From positions 53,279-117,278 of the forward strand of contig LNEO01000131.1 in the NCBI GenBank assembly GCA_001465015.1: a stretch of 64,000 nt of DNA, in the 5' to 3' direction. The DNA comes from Deltaproteobacteria bacterium Ga0077539. Lineage in GTDB: Bacteria > Myxococcota_A > Polyangia > Polyangiales > Ga0077539. Made by a program: the position numbers and the translations under genes. Within the stretch, counting starts at the first letter, position 1; the number at the start of each line of letters is the position of its first letter. Below the pieces are notes generated by a model. The model searched no databases, was not told the DNA's origin, and was given only the letters and a program-made list of their open reading frames with translations. Shown in pieces: positions 8,590-17,418 of this stretch.

Positions 8590-8676
8590 CGGAGGAGAAG
8601 GGATTCGAACCCCTGGAACCCTTACGGGTTCGGCGGTTTTCAAAACCGCTGCCTTCGACCACTCGGCCACTCCTCC
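8590..8676 (-). tRNA. tRNA-Ser (anticodon UGA)
   Basis: Read on the minus strand this is a class II tRNA. The acceptor stem GGAGGAG pairs with CTCCTCC, and the discriminator is G (position 8590). The D arm GGCCGAGTGGTCGAAGGC, anticodon stem GCGGT/ACCGC with loop TTTGAAA, long variable arm GAACCC/GGGTTC and T arm GGGGTTCGAATCCC are all present. The anticodon is TGA (8640-8642), reading UCA serine codons. No CCA is encoded. The long variable arm and G discriminator agree with serine. Confidence 0.97.
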
Positions 8677-8811
8677 GGTGGACGACGCGCAGCTTGTAGC
8701 ACCGCTCATCGGGCGACGCACTCCCTGATGAACAATTTTTCTCGCCATTCAATCTGCGGTCCTCGCTTGAATCAGGGTGCACTTGAGCGCGAACCTTCGA
8801 GCTTCAATCGC

Positions 8812-9570
8812 ATGACGCCATCCCTTCGCTTGTCATCCATGCTCGCGGTCGCGTTGGCAGCGTGCAGCCCGCAACCCGGAGCAGACTCGGGCGCGCTCGA
8901 CTCCGCGATCGAAGACACCGGCGCGATGGACAGCGCGACGGCGGAGGACGCGTCGGTCGACACGGGCGCGCTTCAGGACGTCGCCTCCGAGCGCCCCTTC
9001 GTCCCGTCGGGCTGCCCGGCGCCCGCGGTCATTGCTCCGACCGCGACGTTCACGGGCTTCTTGCCGCCAGTCAACGCAGAGTACGTTCGCACGGTGGACG
9101 GCGACACCGCGCACTTCCTGGTCGCGGGCGTCGAGATCACCGTGCGAATCATGTACGTCAACGCCGAGGAGACCTCCGGCGCCGAGGCGACCGCGTTTGG
9201 TCGCGCGACGGTGCCGCTCGTCAGCCAGATGCTTCGCGGGGCGAGGCTTCAGCTCGTTCAACAGCGCGGCGCCAACGGGATGCCCAACCTCGACGGCTTC
9301 GGTCGAACGCTGGCGATGGTCTTCACCGACGGCGAGCTGCTCGAGACGCGTGTGATCCGCGAGGGATTGAGCGCGTACTACACGCAGTTTGGCTGCGCCC
9401 CGGCCCCCGCGCACCTCGCGCTGCTCTACGCCGAAGCAGAAGCGCGCGCCAATCAGCGCGGGATCTGGGCGCCAGGGCACCCGACCAACTACGCCGAGGT
9501 GCTCTCGCGCTGGATCGGTCGCAGCACGTGCCGGCCCAACCCGTTCATGGGCCAGCCGTACTGCCGCTGA
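8812..9570 (+). CDS. Secreted lipoprotein with a staphylococcal-nuclease-like domain
   Basis: 252 residues. The signal peptide ends in a lipobox (ALAAC, Cys18), then comes an Asp/Ala linker to about residue 65. The SNase-like fold follows: VDGDT (95-99), VRIMYVNAEE (111-120), DGFGRTLA (161-168) and ANQRGIW (213-219). Against staphylococcal nuclease, Asp21, Arg35, Glu43 and Arg87 appear kept as D98, R112, E120 and R165. Asp40, a calcium ligand, is replaced by N117. It may be a weakened or ion-altered nuclease. ATG 8812 was chosen because it gives the signal peptide; an in-frame ATG at 8728 would not. Confidence 0.85.
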   Translation: MTPSLRLSSMLAVALAACSPQPGADSGALDSAIEDTGAMDSATAEDASVDTGALQDVASERPFVPSGCPAPAVIAPTATFTGFLPPVNAEYVRTVDGDTAHFLVAGVEITVRIMYVNAEETSGAEATAFGRATVPLVSQMLRGARLQLVQQRGANGMPNLDGFGRTLAMVFTDGELLETRVIREGLSAYYTQFGCAPAPAHLALLYAEAEARANQRGIWAPGHPTNYAEVLSRWIGRSTCRPNPFMGQPYCR

Positions 9571-9575
9571 GCCCC

Positions 9576-11468
9576 TCAGCGATAGCCCTGCGCCTGCAGC
9601 GCGAACAGCGTCGCGTAGCGACCGCCCTTCGCGACGAGCGCGTCGTGCGTTCCTCGCTCGGTGATCGCGCCCTCGGCCAACACGACGATCTCGTCGGCCA
9701 TCCGCACCGTTGAAAACCTGTGCGAGATGACGATCGCGATCTTGTCCGCCGTTCGCTCGCGAAAGCGCTCGAAGATCTGCACTTCGGCCTCGGCGTCCAT
9801 CGACGCGGTCGGCTCGTCGAGCACCAGCACGTCCGCCTCGTCGCGCATGAACGACCGCGCGAGCGCGATCTTCTGCCACTGCCCGAGCGAGAGCTCGCGG
9901 CCGCCCTTGAACCACTTTCCGAGGCGCGTGTCGTACTGGGCGGGGAGCCGCTCGATCACCGGCTTGGCGAGGCCCTTCTCCGCCGCGTTGCTCCATCGCT
10001 CGCGATCGTCGTAGGCGCGATCGTCGCCAGCGCCGATGTTCTCTCCGACGGTGAACTGGTAGCGCACGAAGTCTTGAAAGATCACGCCCACCCGCCGACG
10101 CAGCGCGGCTGGGTCCCACCCGCGAAGGTCGAGCCCGTCGAGCGTCACGCGCCCCGTCGAGGGCTCGTACAGGCCGCACAAGAGCTTGATGAGCGTCGTC
10201 TTTCCCGAGCCGTTTTCGCCGACGATCGCGAGCTTCGAGCCCGGGCGAATGTGCAGGTTGACCGCCGACAGCGCGGCGCTGGTCGAGCCCGGATACGTGA
10301 AGGTTACGTCCTCGAAGCGAACGCCGTCGCCTGGGTCGGGACCCTTGGTCGCGCCCCTCGCCTCGGGCCGAGTGGGGGTGTCGAGAAACTCGTACAGGTT
10401 CGACAGGTACAGGTTGTCTTCGACCATCGCGCCGATCGACGCGAGCGCGCTCGAGAGCGCCGACTGCGCTTGTTTGAACGCCACCGCGTACATAGTCATC
10501 GCGCCGATCGTGATGGTCGCCGCGATCGCTGAGCGCGCGAGCGCGAGGTACGTCCCGTAGAACGCCGCGGTGCCGAGCAGCCCGAGCGCGAATCCCCACA
10601 GCGCTCGCCGAATCGTGAGCGCGCGCTCGGCGGGCCAGGTCTTTGCGAAGATCGACTTGTATCGCTCGAGCAGCCGCGGCCCGAGATCGAAGAGCTTGAC
10701 CTCCTTCGCGTGGTCTTCTCGCGCGATCACGGTCTCGAGGTAGAGCTGCTCGCGAGCCTCGGGCGTCCTCCATCGAGAGAGCCGCCAGGCCTCTGTCGAA
10801 AACCCGACCTCTGCGATGAAGACAGGAATGGCCGCGAGCACCAGCACCGGCAGCAGCCACACCGAGAAGCCCACGAGCAGCGCGCCGAGCCCCAGCAACG
10901 TGAGCGTGTGCTGCAAGAGCTCGAACGTCTGCGACACGAGCGAGAGCGGGCGCACAGAGGCCTCTCGCCTCGCGCGGGTCATCCGGTCGTACACCTCGCT
11001 GTCTTCGTACTGGGTCAGCGACAGATCGAGCGCCTTCTCGAGGATCACCGCGTTGATGCGCTGCCCGAGCTGCTGTCGCAAGAGCGCTCGCTCGAGCGCG
11101 AGCGAGCGCTGCACCGCGGCGAGCACCAGGACCAGAGCGAGCTCGACTGCGACCCAGCGCTCGGCGCGAGCAGCCGCGAGCATGTCGCCTCGCGCCGCGC
11201 GCATCACCGCGTCGATCAAGTGCTTACCGACCCACGCGACCGCGCCAGGAACGAGCCCCGCGATCACCGTCGAGACCCCGAGCGCGACGGCGAGCTTTGC
11301 GTTGGAGCGCCACACGAGCTCGAGCCCGCGCCGCGAGTACCCGAGCACCCCGAGGTATTCGCGCCAGCGGACCGAAGCGCGCTCGGGCTTCGGGCCCGCC
11401 TCGGTCGCGGGCGGCAAACGCTCTTGCGGCTGCGACGCCGGCGGTGGCTCTCGTTTTGGTCCTACCAT
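9576..11468 (-). CDS. ABC transporter, fused permease and ATP-binding half-transporter (exporter type)
   Basis: About 630 residues. The N-terminal half is a six-helix exporter permease (first helix near KLAVALGVSTVIAGLVPGAVAW). The C-terminal ATPase carries Walker A GENGSGKTT, signature LSLGQ, Walker B VLVLDEPTASMD and the switch His in ISHRFSTV. It presumably acts as a homodimer, since no partner half-transporter is nearby. The substrate is unknown; the architecture is shared by lipid, peptide and drug exporters. The ATG at 11468 was chosen because a start at 11552 would run into the divergent gene's leader. The N-terminus is a proline-rich cytosolic tail. Confidence 0.9.
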   Translation of the reverse strand: MVGPKREPPPASQPQERLPPATEAGPKPERASVRWREYLGVLGYSRRGLELVWRSNAKLAVALGVSTVIAGLVPGAVAWVGKHLIDAVMRAARGDMLAAARAERWVAVELALVLVLAAVQRSLALERALLRQQLGQRINAVILEKALDLSLTQYEDSEVYDRMTRARREASVRPLSLVSQTFELLQHTLTLLGLGALLVGFSVWLLPVLVLAAIPVFIAEVGFSTEAWRLSRWRTPEAREQLYLETVIAREDHAKEVKLFDLGPRLLERYKSIFAKTWPAERALTIRRALWGFALGLLGTAAFYGTYLALARSAIAATITIGAMTMYAVAFKQAQSALSSALASIGAMVEDNLYLSNLYEFLDTPTRPEARGATKGPDPGDGVRFEDVTFTYPGSTSAALSAVNLHIRPGSKLAIVGENGSGKTTLIKLLCGLYEPSTGRVTLDGLDLRGWDPAALRRRVGVIFQDFVRYQFTVGENIGAGDDRAYDDRERWSNAAEKGLAKPVIERLPAQYDTRLGKWFKGGRELSLGQWQKIALARSFMRDEADVLVLDEPTASMDAEAEVQIFERFRERTADKIAIVISHRFSTVRMADEIVVLAEGAITERGTHDALVAKGGRYATLFALQAQGYR

Positions 11469-11529
11469 CCTCGATCGATCTCTCGTTGACCGCTCGCGCC
11501 GCTGGGCGCGAGACTCCACGCTGGTCTGC

Positions 11530-12543
11530 TTGAACCTCGCCGCGTCGCGCAATCACCAAACCGCTGTTTGTCGATTTCATCGACGAGCTTCGACGGCGCT
11601 CGTCGCGCTGGCCGCGGTGTTGGCGACGCTCTCGGCGACGCCGAGAGTCTGGTCTCAGGCCGCGCAACCGCAAGTCGCGGCCGCGCCCGGATCGCCGCGC
11701 GAGTGGTTTCAGCGGGGCCTCGCAGCGCTCGACGCGGGCCGCTTCGACGATGCGGTGCGCGCGTTCGAGCGCTCCTACGCGCTCCGCGCCTCGCCGGTCG
11801 TCTTGTACAACCTCGGGCTCGCCCTGCGCGGCGCGGGCCGGATTCGCGAGGCGATCTCGGCGCTGGACCGATTCGTGCGCCAGCCGTCGGAAGGGACGTC
11901 GCAGAGCGAGCTGACGACGGTCGCGCAGGAGATCGAGCGGCTGCAGCGGCTGCTCGCGACGATCGAGATCGACGTCGTCCCGCGGGCGGCGAGGATCGTG
12001 CTCGACGCGGGCGAGACGATCACGACCAGAGGACGGACGCTCGTCGACGCAGGGACGCACACGTTTTCAATTTCGCTCGACGGGTATCGAACAGAGACTC
12101 GAGCGATCACCGTCGCCCGCGGCAGGAGCGCTACGCTCGTCTTGCAGCTCGAACCCGTCGGCCCTGGACCGAGGCTGCAAGTCGAGCCTGACGTCGCTGG
12201 CGCGCTCGTGTTGCTGGACGATCACGAGCTCGGCCGCGGGGCGGTCGACGCGCCTGCGACGGTCGGAACGCACACCGTCACAGTACGCGCTCCGGGCTAT
12301 CGCGAGGTCCGACGCTCGGTCACGATCGGCGCGACGGGCTCGACCCGGTTGGTCATCGCGATGAACCGTGACGGCGGGCTTTCTCCTGTCGCGGTCGGCC
12401 TCATCGTCGGCGGCGTCGTGTTCGCGGGCCTCGTCGTCGCCGGCACGATCGCTGCGGTCTCTTCGACGCCTCGCGTGTACGAGCCGTCGCAAGGCACCAA
12501 CCCCGGATGGCTCGGCAACACCATGGAGCGGCGGGCGCCTTGA
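11530..12543 (+). CDS. Exported TPR-PEGA protein
   Basis: Roughly 337 residues. A signal sequence (STALVALAAVLATLS) is followed by a TPR-like stretch (WFQRGLAALDAGRFDDAVRAFERSY, YNLGLALRGAGRIREAISAL). Two PEGA-type beta repeats come next, one around IEIDVVPRAARIVLD...GYRTETR and one around LQVEPDVAGALVLLDD...GYREVRR. A C-terminal membrane helix (VAVGLIVGGVVFAGLVVAG) ends the protein. The start is uncertain: no ATG or GTG suits the signal peptide, and TTG at 11530 is the best candidate. It is the first gene of an operon with a small lipoprotein and a GH31 lipoprotein. PEGA domains are thought to bind surface components. Confidence 0.8.
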   Translation: MNLAASRNHQTAVCRFHRRASTALVALAAVLATLSATPRVWSQAAQPQVAAAPGSPREWFQRGLAALDAGRFDDAVRAFERSYALRASPVVLYNLGLALRGAGRIREAISALDRFVRQPSEGTSQSELTTVAQEIERLQRLLATIEIDVVPRAARIVLDAGETITTRGRTLVDAGTHTFSISLDGYRTETRAITVARGRSATLVLQLEPVGPGPRLQVEPDVAGALVLLDDHELGRGAVDAPATVGTHTVTVRAPGYREVRRSVTIGATGSTRLVIAMNRDGGLSPVAVGLIVGGVVFAGLVVAGTIAAVSSTPRVYEPSQGTNPGWLGNTMERRAP

Positions 12544-13028
12544 ACGCGCGAGGTGCGATCGCCGCCCTGGCGCTCGGGCTCTCTTCGGGCGCGATGGGTT
12601 CGTGCGCTCCCGTTGTCACGCAGCTGGTCGTGGTGCTGAGAACCGAAGTGCCGACGGGGTTTCATCGCTCGGTCGAGGCGACGGTGCTGCGCGAAGGCGC
12701 GGTCGAGCCGATCGTCGTGCGGTTCGTCCCGTTTCCCGGGCCGACGTGGCCGTTGAGCTTCGGTGTGATCGCGGCAGGTCCTGACGACAGGCGGCCGCTG
12801 GTCGTGGTGGTGACGCTGCGGATGCAAGACGCTGTGGGGCCGGTTTCGATCACGCAGCTGGCTCGAGTCTCGTTGCGGCCGGGCAAGGTCATCCAGCTCG
12901 ACATGACCTTCGAGCGTCGATGCGCAGAGCGTCCGCTCGAGCCGCCGCGCTGTGTGTTTCCGATGACGTGTCGCGGAGGGTTGTGCGAGAGCATCGACCG
13001 CGACAATCTGCCCGAGCTCGCGCCGTAG
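12540..13028 (+). CDS. Small lipoprotein of unknown function
   Basis: 162 residues from a TTG start that overlaps the stop of the TPR-PEGA gene (TTGA). The N-terminus reads as a lipoprotein signal: NARGAIAALALGLSSGAMGSC with Cys about 22. The mature part is beta-rich (VTQLVVVLRTEVPTGFHRSVEATVL, RPLVVVVTLRMQD) and ends with a Cys cluster (CAERPLEPPRCVFPMTCRGGLC). I do not recognise a family. Tight coupling to the preceding PEGA gene and the following GH31 gene suggests one envelope complex. Confidence 0.72.
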   Translation: MNARGAIAALALGLSSGAMGSCAPVVTQLVVVLRTEVPTGFHRSVEATVLREGAVEPIVVRFVPFPGPTWPLSFGVIAAGPDDRRPLVVVVTLRMQDAVGPVSITQLARVSLRPGKVIQLDMTFERRCAERPLEPPRCVFPMTCRGGLCESIDRDNLPELAP

Positions 13029-13038
13029 GAGGTTTGCG

Positions 13039-15240
13039 ATGAGACGATTGGTTCTGCTGGCCGCGATCGGTCCGATGCTCGGAGGCTGTCCCTCGACTCA
13101 ACCGCCCAACGACGCGAGCGACGTTTCGCTGATCGATGCGACGGCCGAGAGCGCGACGATGGACGCGATGGACGATGCGTCCCCCGACGTCGCGTTGGAC
13201 GTGGCGCCGGACGTCCCGAGACCCCCGCCGAGCGAACCGCTCGCGCCGGTGAGCGTCGGCGACCTCGAGCTCAGGGCGCGCACGCACGGCGGCTTCGAGC
13301 TCTCGGTGGGCGGGCGCGTGCTGCTCGCCTCGACGTTTGGTCCCGTCGCGGCGCAACGGTGGAACGAGCGCATCGAAAGCGGCTTCGGCAACTGGATCTT
13401 TCGACGCTCAGCGGAGAGCGAAGACCGCCCATCCGCCAACGCGACCTCGATGGTCGATGGGATGGCGTTGGTCCTTCGGACCACCGAGCGAGGGATCACG
13501 TCGGAGCTCCGCTTCTCGCGAGCGTCGACGGAGATCGTCGAGATCCGCGCGTCGATCACGGGCGCGATGGGCGCGAAGGGGACCGCGGTGCGCTTTCGTT
13601 GCGACCCCGACGCGCACTTCATGGGATTCGGCGAGCAGTTCAACCACGTCGACCACCGAGGGCGGCGCTTCTCGCTGTTTGTCAGCGAGCAGGGGCTCGG
13701 TCGCGACCCGGCTCGGCCGTCGATCTTCACGGGCAGCCCAGAGACAACCTACTACCCGCTACCGTTCTTTATCGACCCGCGCGGCCGCGGGATGATGGTC
13801 GAGACCGACGCGCGAACGATGGTGGATCTCTGTCGCGCTGCGCCGGACGAGTACATGCTCGCCCCCGAGCAGACAGAGCCTGTGCTGCTTCGTCTCTACA
13901 CCGGGCCCACGGTCGCGGACGTGATGCGCGTGTGGACCGAGTATCAGGGTCGCACCGACGCGCCGCCCGCGTGGGCGGTCGACGGAGTGTGGCTCGGCGT
14001 TCAGGGCGGCCCCGAAGCGCTTCGCGGGTTCTTGCGAACCGCGACGATGGCCAACGTGCCTGTGACCGTGATGTGGGCGCAGGACTGGCTCGGACGAAAG
14101 AACCTCGCGCTCGGCAACGTCGACATTCGCTATCACTGGACGACGGACACGACGTGGTATCCGGATCTGCCTGGGTTGATCCGAGAGTTCTCGATGCAGA
14201 ACGTGAGGTTCCTCGGGTACTTCAACCCCTTCGTCATGCGCGACGAAGGCCAGTGGGACGAGGGGACGCGCGAGGGCTACCTCCCGCGCGAACGAGGAAG
14301 CGCCACGGTGAGCACCTTCGACCTTCCGCACGGGACAGGGACGATGGTGGATCTGACCAACCCGCGGGCCGTCACATGGTTTCAAGGGTTCGCGCGGCGC
14401 GCGATCGACCAGGGCCAGTCCGGGTGGATGCAAGACTACGGCGAGTGGCTTCCGCTCGACTGCACGTTGAGCAACGGGACGGACGCGCGTCGCTATCACA
14501 ACCGCTACCCGGTCGATTGGCACCGCGCCGCGAGGGACGTGTTGCGCGAGCGATATCCCAGCGGCGATTGGGTGATGTTCACGCGCTCTGGCTGGCTGCA
14601 GGACGCGAGGCACACGCAGATTGTGTGGGCCGGTGATCAAGAGGCGAGCTGGAGTCCATGGGACGGACTGCCGACGGTCGTTCCTGCGCTGGTGTCCTTG
14701 GGCATGGCTGGCGTCGGGTTCGTCACGCACGACATCGGCGGCTACTTCGGCGGCCCGAGCAGCAAAGAGCTCTATCAGCGCTGGATCGAGCTCGGCGCGT
14801 TTACGCCCATCATGCGAACGCACGAGGGCCTGCAGCGCGACCGCAACTGGAACTGGGACCGCGACGCAGAGACCCTCGCGTTCTTCTCGCGCTTCGGGCG
14901 CGTTCATCAGCTGCTCGGGCCGTTGTTTCGCACGCTCGGCGAAGAGCACCGACGCACGGGCATGCCGATCGTTCGCGCGATGGGGCTCGCCTTTCCCACG
15001 GACGCGCGGACGTACGCGATCACCGATGAGTTCATGATCGGCGACGGGATGCTCGTCGCGCCGGTGATCACGCAGGGGCAGACGGCGAGGATGGTCTACT
15101 TTCCCGCGGGGACCTGGCACTCGGTCTGGGACCCAATGTTGACGGTGACCGGACCCGTCGAGCGCATGGTGCCCGCGCCGATCGGCTCGCCGCCAGTGTT
15201 CACGCGGGTCGCGCGCACGGACCTCGCGGCGGTTCGCTGA
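13039..15240 (+). CDS. Lipoprotein glycoside hydrolase family 31, sulfoquinovosidase/alpha-glucosidase-like
   Basis: 733 residues with a lipobox (MLGGC), an Asp-rich linker and a GH31 catalytic barrel. The nucleophile region is WMQDYGE (Asp466). The acid/base region is VWAGDQ (Asp533), with the same 67-residue spacing as D405/D472 of E. coli YihQ as I recall it. HDIGGYFGG and WIELGAFTPIMRTHEG complete the pattern. MWAQDWLGRK resembles the YihQ QDW.G motif, but the Arg and Trp that bind sulfonate are not clearly kept, so the substrate may be another alpha-glycoside. AGGAGG lies six bases before the ATG. It is anchored outside the cell and ends the TPR-PEGA operon. Confidence 0.88.
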   Translation: MRRLVLLAAIGPMLGGCPSTQPPNDASDVSLIDATAESATMDAMDDASPDVALDVAPDVPRPPPSEPLAPVSVGDLELRARTHGGFELSVGGRVLLASTFGPVAAQRWNERIESGFGNWIFRRSAESEDRPSANATSMVDGMALVLRTTERGITSELRFSRASTEIVEIRASITGAMGAKGTAVRFRCDPDAHFMGFGEQFNHVDHRGRRFSLFVSEQGLGRDPARPSIFTGSPETTYYPLPFFIDPRGRGMMVETDARTMVDLCRAAPDEYMLAPEQTEPVLLRLYTGPTVADVMRVWTEYQGRTDAPPAWAVDGVWLGVQGGPEALRGFLRTATMANVPVTVMWAQDWLGRKNLALGNVDIRYHWTTDTTWYPDLPGLIREFSMQNVRFLGYFNPFVMRDEGQWDEGTREGYLPRERGSATVSTFDLPHGTGTMVDLTNPRAVTWFQGFARRAIDQGQSGWMQDYGEWLPLDCTLSNGTDARRYHNRYPVDWHRAARDVLRERYPSGDWVMFTRSGWLQDARHTQIVWAGDQEASWSPWDGLPTVVPALVSLGMAGVGFVTHDIGGYFGGPSSKELYQRWIELGAFTPIMRTHEGLQRDRNWNWDRDAETLAFFSRFGRVHQLLGPLFRTLGEEHRRTGMPIVRAMGLAFPTDARTYAITDEFMIGDGMLVAPVITQGQTARMVYFPAGTWHSVWDPMLTVTGPVERMVPAPIGSPPVFTRVARTDLAAVR

Positions 15241-15246
15241 GCGCGC

Positions 15247-15879
15247 TCACTCTGCGTACGGCTCGAGGTAGCGACGGATCATCACCTTGCTCTCGTCGAT
15301 GATCGCGCGCGCCGTTCGCTCGTCGCGGCGCTGCGCGAGAAAGAGCAAGCCCGACAGCGTCTCGACGACCATCGTGGCCACGAGGACCCTTCGCGACGCG
15401 GGGAGGTTGGGCGCGAGCACGCCGATGATCGGCGCGATCCGCTCGGCCATCGCTCGGTTGAGCGCGTCGCCTTCTGCGAGAAACGCGCCCGATCGCTGCA
15501 CGTTCATCATGACCGCGCGAAACGCGAGGTTGCTCTGGTCGAACTCCCAGAACGCGTCGATCGCGTCGTCCATGAGCGTTCGCCAGTCCGCGGTCGCGCG
15601 CGACGCGGCGTCCGAGAGCAGCCGCTCGAACAGAAGCCGCACATCGTCGAGATACCGGCGCCAGATCGCCTCGAAGAGCGCCTTCTTGTTCGGAAAGAAC
15701 TGATACAGGCTCCCGATCGAGGTCCCCGCGCGCTCCGCGATCGCCTCGGTCGTCGCGGCTTCGAAGCCCACCTCGGCGAACACCTCCGTCGCCGCGTCGA
15801 CGATCCTCGCCACCCGAGCACGACTGCGGTCTTGCGTCGGGACCCGCCTCGTTTCCTTGGGCCGCTCGCTCTTCACCAC
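15247..15879 (-). CDS. TetR-family transcriptional regulator
   Basis: About 210 residues. The N-terminal helix-turn-helix reads RIVDAATEVFAEVGFEAATTEAIAERAGTSIGSLYQFFPNKKALFEAI, a textbook TetR DNA-binding domain. The C-terminal ligand domain is helical (AFRAVMMNVQRSG, RRVLVATMVVETLSGLL). The start is uncertain: GTG codons at 15906, 15879 and 15876 are all in frame, and none has a clear ribosome site. It is divergent from a cytochrome P450 gene, with two matching palindromes in the shared control region, so it very likely represses that gene and itself. The effector is unknown. Confidence 0.92.
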   Translation of the reverse strand: MVKSERPKETRRVPTQDRSRARVARIVDAATEVFAEVGFEAATTEAIAERAGTSIGSLYQFFPNKKALFEAIWRRYLDDVRLLFERLLSDAASRATADWRTLMDDAIDAFWEFDQSNLAFRAVMMNVQRSGAFLAEGDALNRAMAERIAPIIGVLAPNLPASRRVLVATMVVETLSGLLFLAQRRDERTARAIIDESKVMIRRYLEPYAE

Positions 15880-15921
15880 AGCGAGAACACTACCGAGCGA
15901 AACCACAGCATTCGAAGAAAA

Positions 15922-15973
15922 AACATGAGGTGGTCCTCAGGTTCTTGCCACAATGTGAGGTATGCCTCATGTT
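15922..15973. promoter_or_regulatory. Two palindromic operator sites between tetR and the P450 gene
   Basis: Site 1 (15922-15943) and site 2 (15952-15973) share the arrangement TGAGG-N4-CCTCA, flanked two bases out by AA on the left and TT on the right. Their centres are exactly 30 bp apart, about three helical turns, so two TetR dimers could sit on the same face. The sites are upstream of the P450 ribosome site (GGAGG, 15984-15988). Confidence 0.85.
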
Positions 15974-15996
15974 TGTGGACCTCGGAGGTCACCGCC

Positions 15997-17418
15997 TTGT
16001 CCACAGCCGTCGCCGATCCACCCGCAAGCACCGCACTTCCTCCTGGCCCACGCGGCCGGCCGATCGTTGGTTCGCTCTTCGACGCGTGGGAAGACCCCCT
16101 CCGGCTGATGACGAGCGGCTTCGCTCGCTACGGGAGCCTCGCTCGCTACAAGTTCGCTTGGATCCCGTACGTCGTGGTCGCGGACGCAGAGGCCGCTCAC
16201 CACGTGCTCGTGAAGAACGCGCGCGCCTACGAGAAGTCGCCCAACTACGCGGGGCTGAAGATCCTGCTCGGCAACGGCCTGCTCACGAGCGAAGGCGAGT
16301 TCTGGCGCAAGCAGCGCAAGCTCGCGCAGCCCGCTTTTCACCGCGAGAGGCTCGCGGGATTCGTCAACGAGATGACGAGCTGCACCGGCGACATGCTGAC
16401 CGAGTGGAGCGCCGCGCCCGAGGCGAAGATCGACCTGCACCGCGCGATGATGCGGCTGACCTTTCGGATCGTCGGCAAGACGCTGTTGTCCGTCGACCTC
16501 GACGGTGAGGCGCGCGCGGTCGGCGAGGCGCTCGACGTCGCGCTGCACTGGGCCAACGACTACGTCGAGAGCGTGGTGAAGATCCCGCCCTCGTGGCCCA
16601 CGCCGAAGAACCGTCGCTTCGCGCGCGCCAAGGACACGCTCGACACGCTGGTGATGCGCGTGGTGGCCGATCGGCGGTTGGCGATGGCGCGCGGCGAATC
16701 GACGCCCAACGACCTCTTGCAGATGTTGCTCGAGGCCAAGGACGCTGACACCGGCGAGACCATGAACGACGAGCAGCTCAAGCACGAGCTGCTCACGCTG
16801 GTGGCCGCGGGGCACGAGACGACAGCCAACGCGCTTTCCTTTGCGCTGCACTTGCTCGCGAAGAACACGGACGTTCGCGACAAGCTCCGCGCCGAAGTCG
16901 TCAGCGTTCTCGGAGAGCGCACGCCGACGCTGCAGGATCTACCGAAGCTGTCGTACACGCTTCAGGTCGTCGAAGAGGCGCTGCGACTCTATCCGCCCGC
17001 GTGGGTGTTCGAGCGAATCGCGCTCGAAGACGACGTCGTCGGCGGCTTCACGATCCCGAAGGGCACGATCCTCGGCGTCGCGCCGTTCGTGATGCACCGC
17101 AACCCGAAGTACTTTCCGGATCCCGAGCGGTTCGATCCATCGCGCTTCGACAAAGCGACGCAGACCGAGCGTCCCAAGCACGCGTACATCCCGTTTGGCG
17201 GCGGCGCGCGAACGTGCATCGGCAACGCGTTTGCGCTCATGGAGCTGCAGCTCTTGCTCGCGATGATCGTGCGCGGGTGGGACATCGATCCCCCTGCGGA
17301 CTATCAGCTGAAGCTCGAGCCGAGCGTGACGCTGAGGCCAGAGGGCGGGATGCCCGTCCGGCTCCGTGCGGTCACTCCTCGTCGCTCGACGCCGGAGGAA
17401 CGAGCGACGGCTCGCTGA
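15997..17418 (+). CDS. Cytochrome P450 monooxygenase
   Basis: 473 residues from TTG 15997, chosen because GGAGG lies eight bases upstream and the operators lie outside the gene. P450 landmarks are complete: PPGPRGRPIVGSL at the N-terminus, I-helix AGHETT (271-276), ExxR at E327-R330, and the heme loop FGGGARTCIG (400-409) with Cys407. The text resembles CYP102/CYP4-like soluble P450s that oxidise fatty acids or lipophilic substrates. No reductase or ferredoxin is adjacent, so electrons must come from elsewhere. The 3' end overlaps the convergent helicase gene by 47 bases. Probably controlled by the neighbouring TetR. Confidence 0.95.
   Translation: MSTAVADPPASTALPPGPRGRPIVGSLFDAWEDPLRLMTSGFARYGSLARYKFAWIPYVVVADAEAAHHVLVKNARAYEKSPNYAGLKILLGNGLLTSEGEFWRKQRKLAQPAFHRERLAGFVNEMTSCTGDMLTEWSAAPEAKIDLHRAMMRLTFRIVGKTLLSVDLDGEARAVGEALDVALHWANDYVESVVKIPPSWPTPKNRRFARAKDTLDTLVMRVVADRRLAMARGESTPNDLLQMLLEAKDADTGETMNDEQLKHELLTLVAAGHETTANALSFALHLLAKNTDVRDKLRAEVVSVLGERTPTLQDLPKLSYTLQVVEEALRLYPPAWVFERIALEDDVVGGFTIPKGTILGVAPFVMHRNPKYFPDPERFDPSRFDKATQTERPKHAYIPFGGGARTCIGNAFALMELQLLLAMIVRGWDIDPPADYQLKLEPSVTLRPEGGMPVRLRAVTPRRSTPEERATAR

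Noticed and set aside
8429..8728. Small peptide repeating SVGDTR.SELAACLLPTGRR
   Set aside because: It is the translation of the two 75-bp hairpin repeats and runs on through the tRNA gene, so it is unlikely to be a real protein.
15832..15996. P450 start at ATG 15925 or GTG 15955
   Set aside because: These codons lie inside the palindromic operators and lack ribosome sites; TTG 15997 has GGAGG eight bases upstream and starts at the usual P450 N-terminus.
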